From Natronomonas moolapensis 8.8.11 (GTDB lineage Archaea > Halobacteriota > Halobacteria > Halobacteriales > Haloarculaceae), in assembly GCF_000591055.1 (NCBI RefSeq), contig NC_020388.1, positions 434,001-498,000 on the forward strand: DNA of 64,000 bases, in the 5' to 3' direction. A program made the translations under genes and the position numbers. The notes below the pieces were generated by a model. The model ran no database searches. It was not told the origin of the DNA and worked only from the letters and a program-made list of their open reading frames with translations. Shown here one piece after another: positions 56,976 to 64,000 of this stretch (position 1 is the stretch's first letter; the number at the start of each line of letters is the position of its first letter).

Positions 56976-59669
56976 TCACTCCCCGACTGGTCGGCCTCGA
57001 ATGCGCTTGTGCAGTTCCGCTACGACCAGCACTGACGGCGCGACGAGGAGGATGCGGAGCCACGTCTCCAGCGCGATCGGCTCGAGGTTCAAAAGCGCCT
57101 GCGTCGGGCCGAAGTGTAACACGCCGACGTGGACGACAAGCGCGGCCAGCGTGCCGACAAATAAGACCGGGTTCGACAGCGGGTGCTTGCCGAGCACCCA
57201 CCGCGTCTCCGATCGACACGTCCCGAGGAACAGTGCCATCGAGACGACCATCGTCGTCAGCGCGGCGGTCTGGGCGTACGCAAGCGCCGAATCGGCGATC
57301 TCGACACGAAACACCGCGACCGCGAGCCCGGCGAGTGTCCCCCCGACGAGGAACGTCCGCTCGAGCAGCGGCCGGGACAAGAGCCCCTCGTCTGGTGGGT
57401 GCGGTGGCCGGTGGAACTGCTCCGTTTCGCCCGGTTCGAACGCCAACGCGACGTCTTGGATGCCGTTGTTGACGACGTTGAGCCAAAGCGCCTGCGCGGG
57501 CAACAAAAGCAGCGGGAACGCCCCCGCGGTGCCGCGGGGGATCACGCCCCAGACCACCAGGAGGAACGTCGCCAGTATCGCGGCCACGAGCGCGACGCCC
57601 GTCGAGAGCAGGAACATCGTCGCCTTCCGGATGTTCGAAAAGACCGTCCGTCCCTCCTCGACCGCGGCGTAGATCGTCGCGAAGTTGTCGTCGGTCAACA
57701 CCATCTCGCTGGCCTCCTTGGCGACGTCGGTGCCGGTGATCCCCATCGCCGCGCCGATGTGAGCCGCCTTCAGCGCCGGCGCGTCGTTGACCCCGTCACC
57801 GGTCACCGCGACGACCTCGCCGTCGTCCTTCAGGAGGGTGACGATCCGGTGTTTCTGTGTCGGCGCGATGCGGGCAAAGACGGCGGTGTCGTGGAGCCGC
57901 TCGGTCAACTCGTCGTCGTCGAGCTCGGCGACCTCCGCGCCCGTCAGGACGCGGTCGACGTCGATGCCGACGGCGGCGGCGATCGCCCGCGCGGTGCTGG
58001 CGTGATCGCCGGTCACCATCGACACCCGGATGCCGGCGCTGCGACACGACTCGATGGCCTCGGGAACCCCCTGACGTGGCGGATCGAGCATCCCCGCAAA
58101 CCCGAGAAACGATAGCCCGGCGGGATCTCTGTCCGTCAGGTCTCCCTCGCCGCGGGCCATCGCGATGACCCGGAGGCCGTCGTCGGCGAACGCCTCGGCC
58201 GCCTCGAGGGCCGCCTCGGTATCGAAGGGGGCCCCGGCGGCGCTCCCCGGCGCGTACGCCGACTCGCACATCCCGACGACGCGTTCGGGGGCGCCCTTGA
58301 CGTACGTGACGGCGTCGCCGTCCGGGGCGGCGTGCGCCGAGGCGGCGTACCGGCGATCGGACTCGAAGGGGCGGTGGCCGACCCGGGGTCGGTCGTCGTC
58401 CGCCGCGGGGAGACCGCCCTTCCGTCCCGCGACCAGCAGGGCGGTTTCGGTCGGATCGCCGATCCCGGTGAGCGTGCCGTCGGCCGCCGTCTCGAGGGAC
58501 GCTTCGTTCGCGAGCGTGCCGGCCCGAAGCGCCTCGCACAGCGCCGGGTACTCGCCGGGCACGATTGCCTCGCCGTCCCGCCGGAACTCGCCGCTGGCGG
58601 CGTCGCCCGCTCCGGTGACGGTGACCGTCCCCTCGGGCGTCCAGAGGTGCTCGACGGTCATCCGGTTTTCCGTGATCGTGCCGGTCTTGTCCGAGACGAT
58701 GACGCTACAGGAGCCGAGCGTCTCGACGGCCGGCAGCCGCCTGATGACCGCGTTCCGGCCGGCCATCCGGCGAACGCTGACCGCCAGCGCGACGGTCATG
58801 ACGACCGGCAGCCCCTCCGGTATCGCTGCGACCGCCGTCGCCACGGCCAGGAGGAACACCTCGACGAGCGGGATCCCCTGCTGGAGGCCGACCCCGAGGA
58901 GGCCGACCGCGACGGCGAGGACGGCGACGCTGATCCGGTTGCCGAAGACGCGCATCCGCGTCTGCAGCGGCGTTGCCGTCCGCTCGGTCCCGCGGACCTC
59001 ACCGGCGATGGTCCCGATCCGGGTGTCCTCCCCCGTCGCGACGACGACCCCGACCGCCCGTCCGGTGGCGACGGCGGTGCCCATATGCGCCATGTTGGAC
59101 CGGTCGACAACCGGGCTGTCGGCGTTGACCGGCTCCGGCGACCGCGACACCGGCACCGACTCGCCGGTCAGGACGGCCGTGTCGATCCGCAGGTCGGTCG
59201 TCTCGAGGAGCCGGAGATCCGTCGGAACGACGTCGCCCGACTCGAGCGTGACGACGTCGCCGGGGACGAGACGGTTGCTGTCGATCGATTGGACTCGGCC
59301 GTCCCTACGGACGCGGGCGTCGGGGGAGACGAGATCCGCGAGCGCGGCCATCGCGTTTTCGGCGCGGTACTCCTGGACGAACCCGATGACCGCGTTGATG
59401 ATGAGGACCAACGCGATGACGGTCGCGTCCGCGTAATGTTCGATCGCGACCGTGACGAGAAACGCGACGACGAGGACGTAGATAAGCGGGCTGGTAAACT
59501 GGTGAAGGAAGATGCCCAATGGGCTGACGGCGTCGGCCCCCTTGAGCGTGTTCGGGCCGTAGCGCTCGAGGCGGCGGGCGGCCTCCTCGGAAGAGAGGCC
59601 CTCGCGGGTCGTCCCCAGTTCGCCGAGGACAGTCTCCCCAGTAGCGGCGTGCCACGCCTGGTCGGGCAT
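56976..59669 (-). CDS. P-type cation-transporting ATPase (P2 type)
   Basis: 897 aa. A full P-type pump: N-terminal actuator with TGES at 168-171; M4 motif PEGLP at 284-288 (cation site); phosphorylation motif DKTGT starting at Asp327; nucleotide domain with KGAPE near 470; then MVTGD and TGDGVNDAPALK (hinge). The AIPEGLP form in M4 and an N-terminal 'cation_ATPase_N' region (WHAATGETVLGELGTTREGLSSEEAARRLERYGPN) place it in the Ca2+/Na+/K+ P2 class rather than the heavy-metal P1B class; there is no CPC motif. The ion cannot be settled from sequence; haloarchaea use such pumps for Na+ or Ca2+ export. Its promoter lies in the 203 bp shared with the small gene. Confidence 0.92.
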   Translation of the reverse strand: MPDQAWHAATGETVLGELGTTREGLSSEEAARRLERYGPNTLKGADAVSPLGIFLHQFTSPLIYVLVVAFLVTVAIEHYADATVIALVLIINAVIGFVQEYRAENAMAALADLVSPDARVRRDGRVQSIDSNRLVPGDVVTLESGDVVPTDLRLLETTDLRIDTAVLTGESVPVSRSPEPVNADSPVVDRSNMAHMGTAVATGRAVGVVVATGEDTRIGTIAGEVRGTERTATPLQTRMRVFGNRISVAVLAVAVGLLGVGLQQGIPLVEVFLLAVATAVAAIPEGLPVVMTVALAVSVRRMAGRNAVIRRLPAVETLGSCSVIVSDKTGTITENRMTVEHLWTPEGTVTVTGAGDAASGEFRRDGEAIVPGEYPALCEALRAGTLANEASLETAADGTLTGIGDPTETALLVAGRKGGLPAADDDRPRVGHRPFESDRRYAASAHAAPDGDAVTYVKGAPERVVGMCESAYAPGSAAGAPFDTEAALEAAEAFADDGLRVIAMARGEGDLTDRDPAGLSFLGFAGMLDPPRQGVPEAIESCRSAGIRVSMVTGDHASTARAIAAAVGIDVDRVLTGAEVAELDDDELTERLHDTAVFARIAPTQKHRIVTLLKDDGEVVAVTGDGVNDAPALKAAHIGAAMGITGTDVAKEASEMVLTDDNFATIYAAVEEGRTVFSNIRKATMFLLSTGVALVAAILATFLLVVWGVIPRGTAGAFPLLLLPAQALWLNVVNNGIQDVALAFEPGETEQFHRPPHPPDEGLLSRPLLERTFLVGGTLAGLAVAVFRVEIADSALAYAQTAALTTMVVSMALFLGTCRSETRWVLGKHPLSNPVLFVGTLAALVVHVGVLHFGPTQALLNLEPIALETWLRILLVAPSVLVVAELHKRIRGRPVGE

Positions 59670-59830
59670 ACGTCACACCACACCGGACGCCTACAAAACG
59701 GTGCCGCCGCCGTCGGGAGTGTCGACGGCCGATGCGGGCCGGCCGCGCGAGCGCCGTGCCGCCCTACTCGGGCGTTCGAAGGTGACAACGGCTCCGGGTG
59801 TCGCCTTCGAGCCCCGAAACGGCCGAAAGT

Positions 59831-59839
59831 ATTATATAC
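59831..59839 (+). promoter_or_regulatory. TATA box of the 58-aa gene
   Basis: Sequence attatatac, centred about 25 bp before an ATG at 59858 and 40 bp before that at 59873. It identifies a plus-strand transcript here. Confidence 0.65.
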
Positions 59840-59872
59840 GTTCCTCGGTGGTTTTTCATGTGGAATAGTATC

Positions 59873-60049
59873 ATGGCACAAGCATCAGCCGACCCGGGAC
59901 GACGACGCGCCGAGGAGGTCACAAAGGAGTTTCTCGACCACGGGCTGCTCTCCGAGGAGGTGCGGCGTGACGTTCTCGACCACCTCGAACGGGGCGAGCA
60001 GATCGAAGCCCTCCGGATCATCACCGGCACCCGCGATCGGCGGTGGTGA
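59873..60049 (+). CDS. Small helical protein, unknown function
   Basis: 58 aa: MAQASADPGRRRAEEVTKEFLDHGLLSEEVRRDVLDHLERGEQIEALRIITGTRDRRW. Two amphipathic helices (RRRAEEVTKEFLDHGLLSEEVRRDVLDHLER and EQIEALRIITG) with a helix break at Gly. No named family recognised. A second ATG 15 bp upstream (MWNSI) would give a leaderless start after the TATA box; the given start is preferred because its flanking sequence gives a typical haloarchaeal N-terminus, but both are possible. It lies upstream of the IS200/IS605 element, whose tnpB ends in the opposite direction 264 bp away. Confidence 0.65.
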   Translation: MAQASADPGRRRAEEVTKEFLDHGLLSEEVRRDVLDHLERGEQIEALRIITGTRDRRW

Positions 60050-60229
60050 GTAGCCTGACGCTCCCGCGGTTTCAGCGCCGCACGCGCTCGTCCGTGTGAC
60101 GAAAACCGCGTGTGTGTGTGCCGAGCGTATGTCGGCGAACGTATCATCGTGTGTCTGATCGTCGAGTGGTGGCGCTGCGTCCACGGCACGTTCAGCCACC
60201 TTCCGGCAGTATCCACAAGTATCGCCGGG

Positions 60230-60313
60230 CGTTGACCTCCGTTGACCTCCTCCCGCGCCTAAAGTCGCGGGAATCCCACCATGGGATTTCAGGCCGAGCG
60301 CGGCCCTAAGGTT
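60230..60313 (-). ncRNA. Candidate omega (guide) RNA at the right end
   Basis: Downstream of the tnpB stop the minus strand folds into two hairpins: AATCCCA/TGGGATT with a 3-nt loop (60272-60288) and CCCGCG/CGCGGG with an 8-nt loop (60252-60271). In this family the omega RNA spans the 3' end of tnpB and the right end, with its guide just beyond the element boundary. The boundaries here are inferred, and the guide would lie just below 60230. Confidence 0.55.
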
Positions 60314-61549
60314 TCAAGACGCATACGTTCCAAGCGTCTCTTGCTGGGTGTCAGCATCGGCTTGGCTGTCTTGTGGGACGGTCAAACGTCCCCCTTCCTC
60401 AGCCGAGTCATCGCCATTCGTGTGTTCTCTTGAATGGCTCTCTCCACCGAGGTAGCGGTCTGCAATATTGAGCGCGGCGTTAACGTCTGCTTGGTACTCC
60501 GAAACCCAACACGCCGAGTTGGTACACTTGAACATCGCTTGGTCGGGGCGATAGCCCTGCTCACCACAACAGTGGCACGTCTTCGAGGTGTACGCGGGAT
60601 TCACCGTCTCCACACGAATCCCTTTCTCAGCCGCTTTGTAGCGAATCTGAGCGTGCATCTTGGCGAAGCCCCATCCGTGAAGCCGTCGGTTCATGAACGC
60701 ACCGTAGTCCATGTTCTCGCGGATGTGCGTCAAGTCTTCCAGAACCAACACGGGATTCTCGAATCGGTCGGCGTAGGCGACGACCTCCGACGTGACCGTG
60801 TGAAGGATGTGGTCGATGTGTCGCCACAACTCGTCGCCGTAGGATTCAGCGATACGTTCGCTTCCGCGTTTTTGAAGGCGTCGAGTCGCCGTGAAGTATG
60901 TCTCACGGAGTTGGCGAACCGCCTTGCCTTCGTCGTTCCAGAGGTTGGGAGCAGTCGGGGAACCGCGCTCGTCACGGTGACACACCGTTAACAAAGAGGC
61001 TTCCCCGATGTCTGCCACAATCGGCGTTTCCGCCGAACTGGTTTTTCGTTCCTCCACGTCCCGCGTGGCGACGATGTGGAAGTACCATTCGCCGTCGCGG
61101 TCGAACAGCCGACACTCGCCCATCTTCGCGTCCCCCGCGTGCAACGCTTCCAACCACTCGCGCTGTTCGGGATTCGGTTGCGCGGGCAACCAGAGGTGGT
61201 AGTCGTCGTGGTGTGGGATTTTGACGTACCACTCGATAGTATTCTGTGGCTTGTGGTCGAGCTTCGGGCCTTCGTTCGTGAACCGAACAGGGTGGTCGTC
61301 GTGAAGCTCTTTGGCGTCGTAGCTTCCGCCACAGAGTTGCGGGACGTACTTCTTGAGCGCGTTCTTCGCGTAGCCGCTCAGGTCGTAGCTGACCACCACG
61401 TCGTTGGCCGCCGACTGCGTGGTACAGTTAGCGTTGAACGCGGCTTCAAGCACGTCTTGGTACGCCTGTTTCGTCTCACAGAGTTTCCGATGCTTGTGGG
61501 CGTTCGGTTCCACAAGCTTCAGTTCCAGCGTCTCGGTGAGTTCGGTCAC
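60314..61549 (-). CDS. tnpB: TnpB RNA-guided nuclease (IS200/IS605 OrfB)
   Basis: 411 aa, GTG start. TnpB is the ancestor-type RNA-guided DNA nuclease of Cas12. The RuvC residues are all visible: Asp180 in IVADIGEAS, Glu271 in VLEDLTHIR and Asp355 in YQADVNAAL. The zinc ribbon has CHCC (325-328) and CTNSAC (342-347). The intact triad and zinc finger suggest an active nuclease. Upstream frames in the same phase extend further, but the GTG gives the family N-terminus (TELTETLELKLVEPN). Codon use is a little lower in G+C than the chromosome. It lies 52 bp after tnpA, on the same strand; the end of the gene probably overlaps the omega RNA. Confidence 0.94.
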   Translation of the reverse strand: MTELTETLELKLVEPNAHKHRKLCETKQAYQDVLEAAFNANCTTQSAANDVVVSYDLSGYAKNALKKYVPQLCGGSYDAKELHDDHPVRFTNEGPKLDHKPQNTIEWYVKIPHHDDYHLWLPAQPNPEQREWLEALHAGDAKMGECRLFDRDGEWYFHIVATRDVEERKTSSAETPIVADIGEASLLTVCHRDERGSPTAPNLWNDEGKAVRQLRETYFTATRRLQKRGSERIAESYGDELWRHIDHILHTVTSEVVAYADRFENPVLVLEDLTHIRENMDYGAFMNRRLHGWGFAKMHAQIRYKAAEKGIRVETVNPAYTSKTCHCCGEQGYRPDQAMFKCTNSACWVSEYQADVNAALNIADRYLGGESHSREHTNGDDSAEEGGRLTVPQDSQADADTQQETLGTYAS

Positions 61550-61593
61550 TGTTCGTCCTCCTCGTGACGTTGCCAGATTACATCTGGCAGGCA

Positions 61594-61615
61594 GCCAGAA
61601 CTCATGAGTTCTGGC
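61594..61615. repeat. 22-bp perfect palindrome over the tnpA stop
   Basis: The sequence gccagaactca/tgagttctggc is a perfect 22-bp palindrome; it includes the tnpA stop codon (61602-61604). A second imperfect hairpin (gccagat...atctggc) lies beside it at about 61571-61589. These could end tnpA transcription or help regulate tnpB. Confidence 0.85.
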
Positions 61616-61985
61616 AACGCTGGATGTACTTCTCGACAGTCTCACTCGAAACGTGTCCTGCTGTTCCCGCGTAGTAGCCCCGCGCCCACTTGATTTTCTC
61701 GCTGTCGTGGTCGGCGTGGCGGTGGTTGTATTTCCGCGAGCTGATGCCTTTGAACCAGTTGGCGAGAAGTGACGGAGCGTGCTTCGGCGGGCTACTGACG
61801 AACAGGTGGATGTGGTTGGGTTGGATAGTGAGGTCGATAATCTCCAACCCCTTCTCGTCAGCGATTTCGTGGAGGATTTCTCGCACACGGGTTGCAACGT
61901 CACCAACGAGTACCGACCGACGGTACTTCGGTATCCACACTATGTGGTAGTTGAGGTTGTACGTTGCGTGCCGTGTGGTCTTCAT
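61602..61985 (-). CDS. tnpA: IS200-type Y1 transposase TnpA
   Basis: 127 aa HUH-superfamily single-strand transposase. The HUH motif is HIH (58-60) in QPNHIHLFV, and the catalytic tyrosine is Tyr120 in ETVEKYIQRC. It begins TTRHATYNLNYHIVWIPKYRR, the family N-terminus, and it is of normal length. It joins single-stranded ends recognised through the subterminal hairpins. The gene is intact and precedes tnpB by 52 bp. The stop falls in a perfect palindrome. Confidence 0.95.
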   Translation of the reverse strand: MKTTRHATYNLNYHIVWIPKYRRSVLVGDVATRVREILHEIADEKGLEIIDLTIQPNHIHLFVSSPPKHAPSLLANWFKGISSRKYNHRHADHDSEKIKWARGYYAGTAGHVSSETVEKYIQRCQNS

Positions 61986-62088
61986 CCGTACTACACACTA
62001 TACGTAGCGAGTGTCTTAAAACTACCGTACACGGTGGGAAATCCAGCCGTACTATCGTCGGTGGATGTGTACGCTATTGTCCGCTTGA

Positions 62089-62108
62089 CCCGCGCCTGAA
62101 GACGCGGG
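62089..62108 (-). repeat. Left-end subterminal hairpin of the IS200/IS605 element
   Basis: cccgcg (62089-62094) and cgcggg (62103-62108) form a 6-bp stem with an 8-nt loop; the right-end hairpin at 60252-60271 has the same stem. Matching hairpins at both ends are the recognition sites for Y1 transposases. Confidence 0.7.
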
Positions 62109-62220
62109 TATGCGCTCGCACTATGTATCACGGAGCGCTCGCCGCGGGAACGCAGTACCGGCATCGAACTCGTGGCCATGACCCTATATCGCTATATGAG
62201 TCAATACTTTATTTCCGGGG

Positions 62221-62358
62221 ATGGATGCACCCATCATTAGCCAGCCAGTGTTGCCGGTCGTTGCGTCCACGTTCGGACTGGTCGGATCGATCTGCTTCCT
62301 GACCGGTTTCGGGCTGAAATTGTACGGCTATCTCGCCGAGTGCGCGGTGAGGGAGTAG
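62221..62358 (+). CDS. Small membrane protein, 45 aa
   Basis: MDAPIISQPVLPVVASTFGL, then VGSICFLTGFGLKLYGYLAE, ending CAVRE. One clear membrane span (about 13-38). The ATG follows a TATA-like ctatatgag (62191-62199) by about 25 bp, a leaderless arrangement. G+C and codon choice fit the chromosome. No family is recognised; the length suggests a membrane-complex accessory peptide. It lies between the IS200/IS605 element and tRNA-Phe. Confidence 0.55.
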   Translation: MDAPIISQPVLPVVASTFGLVGSICFLTGFGLKLYGYLAECAVRE

Positions 62359-62497
62359 CCGTCCCGCTCTCTTGATCCGTCGTCGGGGACCGGGACAGCA
62401 CCGTTCCCTGACAGTGATGTAGCTCGCCTCGTGACGGGGATCCCCGCGCCGCCTTTCGAAACCCTTTTTGATAGCCTGGGTGTCGGATAGGATACGA

Positions 62498-62571
62498 GCC
62501 GCCTTAGCTCAGACTGGGAGAGCACTCGACTGAAGATCGAGCTGTCCCCGGTTCAAATCCGGGAGGCGGCA
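62498..62571 (+). tRNA. tRNA-Phe (anticodon GAA)
   Basis: 74 nt. Acceptor arms GCCGCCT (62498-62504) and AGGCGGC (62564-62570) pair fully; discriminator A at 62571. Anticodon stem CTCGA/TCGAG with loop CTGAAGA, giving anticodon GAA. T arm CCCCGGTTCAAATCCGGG is standard. No CCA encoded and no intron. The AT-rich sequence after it suggests use as an integration site. Confidence 0.95.
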
Positions 62572-62612
62572 TCCGGTCTCTACTCGGACAATATTCGACG
62601 GACAGCGTAGCC

Positions 62613-62634
62613 TTCAGGCGGTTTGACGCCTGAA
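62613..62634. terminator. Hairpin downstream of tRNA-Phe
   Basis: Perfect 8-bp stem ttcaggcg/cgcctgaa with a 6-nt loop, 42 bp after the tRNA. No T-run follows. It could act in tRNA 3' processing or be part of an integration end. Confidence 0.4.
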
Positions 62635-62780
62635 ACTGTCCCGTGATTTCGTCCGGGAGCCGGGCGCGCCCCGACGTCGTCAAGCGTTTCATCTTCATTT
62701 GAACACGGTAGATACTTCAAGATATGCCGGTGCACGGCAGGAAATCGGCGGGAAGGAACTCTCAGGAGGAGACTGTCGGC

Positions 62781-64000
62781 TTAGAAATCTCCGAGGGTAG
62801 AGTCGGCCCCGAGGATACGCCGGTAGGTATCGTCGCCGGTCGCGTCAGCTAGCCCTTCGCAGAGCTCGCGGAGTTCGTCATCGACATCCCACTTGGAGAG
62901 ATAATTTTGAGTGGACTTGCCCTGTTCATAGCGGTAGCGTAGGAATTGGGCCTTATCAAGAGCGTTCAGGGATTCGTCGTCGCCGTTGATTCGCTCTTGG
63001 ACGTAGGCCATTCGTTTCTCATCATCCCAAGTACCGAGAATGAATTTCCCTTTTTTTCTCCGGTAAAGCTTCATATCCCTCATTTGCTCAGGGCTAGCAT
63101 TTGTCCCCCGAGTAAGCTTGTTCAAATCATCGTAGCTCGCATCAGGTATTTCAAGCAGATCGAGGAAGACGTCAATTTCCCCGAGATCACTACCCTCTTG
63201 GATTATACCATAGATCTCATCAACGACCTCTTTAGCAGACATCGATTCTCCCCCCCGTCGAACCTTTCCGTGGTGCTTGGAATACTCTTGGAAACAACGG
63301 CCCATCTCAATTACACCGATGTCACCGGCTGAAAGCTCGCGTTCATTTTTCAGCTGTTTATGTGTCTCCTTTGCCGTCCGGAAAATATTCCGGCGAAGGG
63401 AGTTCCAACTAATTGGTTCCCGATTCTCCGAGGGCCTTGCCACGATTATTATATCAAATGAAACGGATTCCCCCTTTTCGAGCTTATCTAAATCCGCGGT
63501 TATGGGATATGCCCCGGTCACCTCGAATCCAACGTTACACAGGGACTCTAGGACTTGGCCCCAAGATTCTGATCCGCTGTGATGGTATGTGAATACTAAC
63601 GTTCCATCATCTTTGAGGGCAGTAATCACATTGCTGAAAACTTCCGTAAGTTCTTCCTCAAATTCCTGTTCTCCTTTCCCCTCAAACGGATTCGCAACTA
63701 TACTGTCGCTTCTTGGCGTGGCTTCTCCTTGGAAAGCCTCATATTCATCTCCTAATACAATCTTTTGCCATACATAAAAGAAGTCGGCCAATTCGGAATA
63801 GATGATATTATCGTAATATGGCGGATCCGTAATAACCGCATCAAATTCATTCTCATAGTCCAAATCCTTTGAATCACCTTGGAAGACAGTCGTGTTTTCT
63901 CCAACAGGTTGATTAAATGAATTTGATTTTACCATTTCTCCTTCAGAATCAGGATATCGATCAAAGGGGGCAGAACCATATTCTACACCTTTTTTCATAC
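62781..64000 (-). CDS. DUF1156-type DNA methylase, C-terminal part (5' end outside window)
   Basis: At least 406 codons; the N-terminus lies beyond the right edge, and the Met near 63998 is not the real start. The catalytic motif of amino-methyltransferases is DPPY, in VITDPPYYDNIIYSELADFFYVW (63816-63827 encode DPPY). This PPYYDNI-xY-xELSDFFYVW pattern is characteristic of DUF1156 / COG1743 'adenine-specific DNA methylases with Zn ribbon', which are normally 900-1000 aa. Later motifs are LVFTYHHSGSESWGQVLESL and SVSFDIIIVARPSENREPISW, also family-like. Codon use is clearly AT-richer (about 45 percent G+C) than the rest of the window, a sign of transfer. Such methylases often occur in phage-defence clusters beside ATPases and nucleases; none is visible here. 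Confidence 0.85.
   Translation of the reverse strand, partial: MKKGVEYGSAPFDRYPDSEGEMVKSNSFNQPVGENTTVFQGDSKDLDYENEFDAVITDPPYYDNIIYSELADFFYVWQKIVLGDEYEAFQGEATPRSDSIVANPFEGKGEQEFEEELTEVFSNVITALKDDGTLVFTYHHSGSESWGQVLESLCNVGFEVTGAYPITADLDKLEKGESVSFDIIIVARPSENREPISWNSLRRNIFRTAKETHKQLKNERELSAGDIGVIEMGRCFQEYSKHHGKVRRGGESMSAKEVVDEIYGIIQEGSDLGEIDVFLDLLEIPDASYDDLNKLTRGTNASPEQMRDMKLYRRKKGKFILGTWDDEKRMAYVQERINGDDESLNALDKAQFLRYRYEQGKSTQNYLSKWDVDDELRELCEGLADATGDDTYRRILGADSTLGDF

Larger units (their letters stand above)
60228..62120 (-). mobile_element. IS200/IS605-family element with tnpA and tnpB
   Basis: A minus-strand element with Y1 transposase (tnpA) and TnpB nuclease genes, bounded by subterminal hairpins. 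The left-end hairpin is cccgcg...cgcggg at 62089-62108; the right end has a matching hairpin at 60252-60271. Just inside the lower boundary an 11-bp unit is repeated in tandem (gttgacctcc at 60231 and 60241). Exact ends are not determined: no inverted terminal repeats or target duplications are expected in this family. Both genes are intact, so the element may be active. Confidence 0.85.

Noticed and set aside
60110-60120. Short TG microsatellite
   Set aside because: Only five to six repeats; common by chance in a GC/TG-rich stretch and not linked to a feature.
62504-62698. Minus-strand 64-aa reading frame over tRNA-Phe
   Set aside because: Antisense to the tRNA, with the PPPGFEPGTARSSVECSPSLS string typical of this artefact.
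1-64000. CRISPR arrays
   Set aside because: No regularly spaced 25-40 bp repeats with unique spacers; the only tandem repeats are the three short ones listed.

Overview
The window is chromosomal DNA of a halophilic archaeon (class Halobacteria). G+C is high almost throughout. Proteins are acidic, many genes are leaderless with a TATA-like box about 25 bp before the start codon, and the gene set is archaeal: FtsY, prefoldin alpha, ribosomal protein L18Ae (LX), pantoate kinase, type II glyceraldehyde-3-phosphate dehydrogenase, DUF5814 helicase and DUF7521 proteins. I cannot name the genus from sequence alone.

Layout. 1-5265 (minus strand): a truncated DICT-type sensor gene, a translation/secretion operon (L18Ae - prefoldin alpha - FtsY), a PAP2 phosphatase overlapping a YihY-family membrane protein, and a pantoate kinase. 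5481-14216 (plus): a nine-gene, fully overlapping Mrp-type Na+/H+ antiporter operon (E-F-G-DUF4040-B-C-D-D-D). 14301-14998: a decayed IS6-family element. 15045-22915: zinc-finger protein, DUF5814 helicase, BofA-like protein, tRNA-Pro with a duplicated 3' fragment, a winged-helix regulator, purA, a soluble PAS-MCP transducer, an IPP-isomerase-like NUDIX protein and a tiny HTH protein. 22955-29994: metabolic genes, including MmgE/PrpD, a zinc alcohol dehydrogenase, MoaB, cupin, cold-shock protein, beta-carbonic anhydrase and a glutathionyl-hydroquinone-reductase-like protein.

30116-36807 (minus): a complete dipeptide/oligopeptide ABC importer, transcribed binding protein - permease - permease - ATPase - ATPase. 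36956-39869: a DehI-type dehalogenase homologue, a methyltransferase pair and a ureohydrolase. 40310-43495: a compact cluster of two winged-helix regulators, two DUF7521 membrane proteins and two paralogous sensor-domain membrane proteins. 43695-46408: lactate-utilisation type LutC and a LutB-LutA fusion. 46628-54880: acetyltransferase, MsrA, two protein-isoaspartate methyltransferase paralogues, an HVO_0476-type zinc finger, an M29-like aminopeptidase, GAPDH, a potassium channel with two RCK modules, and Hsp20. Several of these repair or buffer protein damage.

54966-56544: an arsR-acr3 arsenite operon with a palindromic operator. 56976-59669: a P-type cation ATPase. 60228-62120: a complete-looking IS200/IS605 element with tnpA, RNA-guided-nuclease-type tnpB and a candidate omega RNA. 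62498-64000: tRNA-Phe followed by a clearly AT-richer stretch carrying a truncated DUF1156-type DNA methylase, which looks like the edge of a genomic island, possibly a defence island.

Ion homeostasis (Mrp, K+ channel, P-type ATPase, ACR3) and small-molecule uptake dominate the gene content. The most promising places for something new are the island edge after tRNA-Phe, the regulator/DUF7521/sensor cluster, the TnpB locus, and the IPP-isomerase homologue that lacks its catalytic cysteine.
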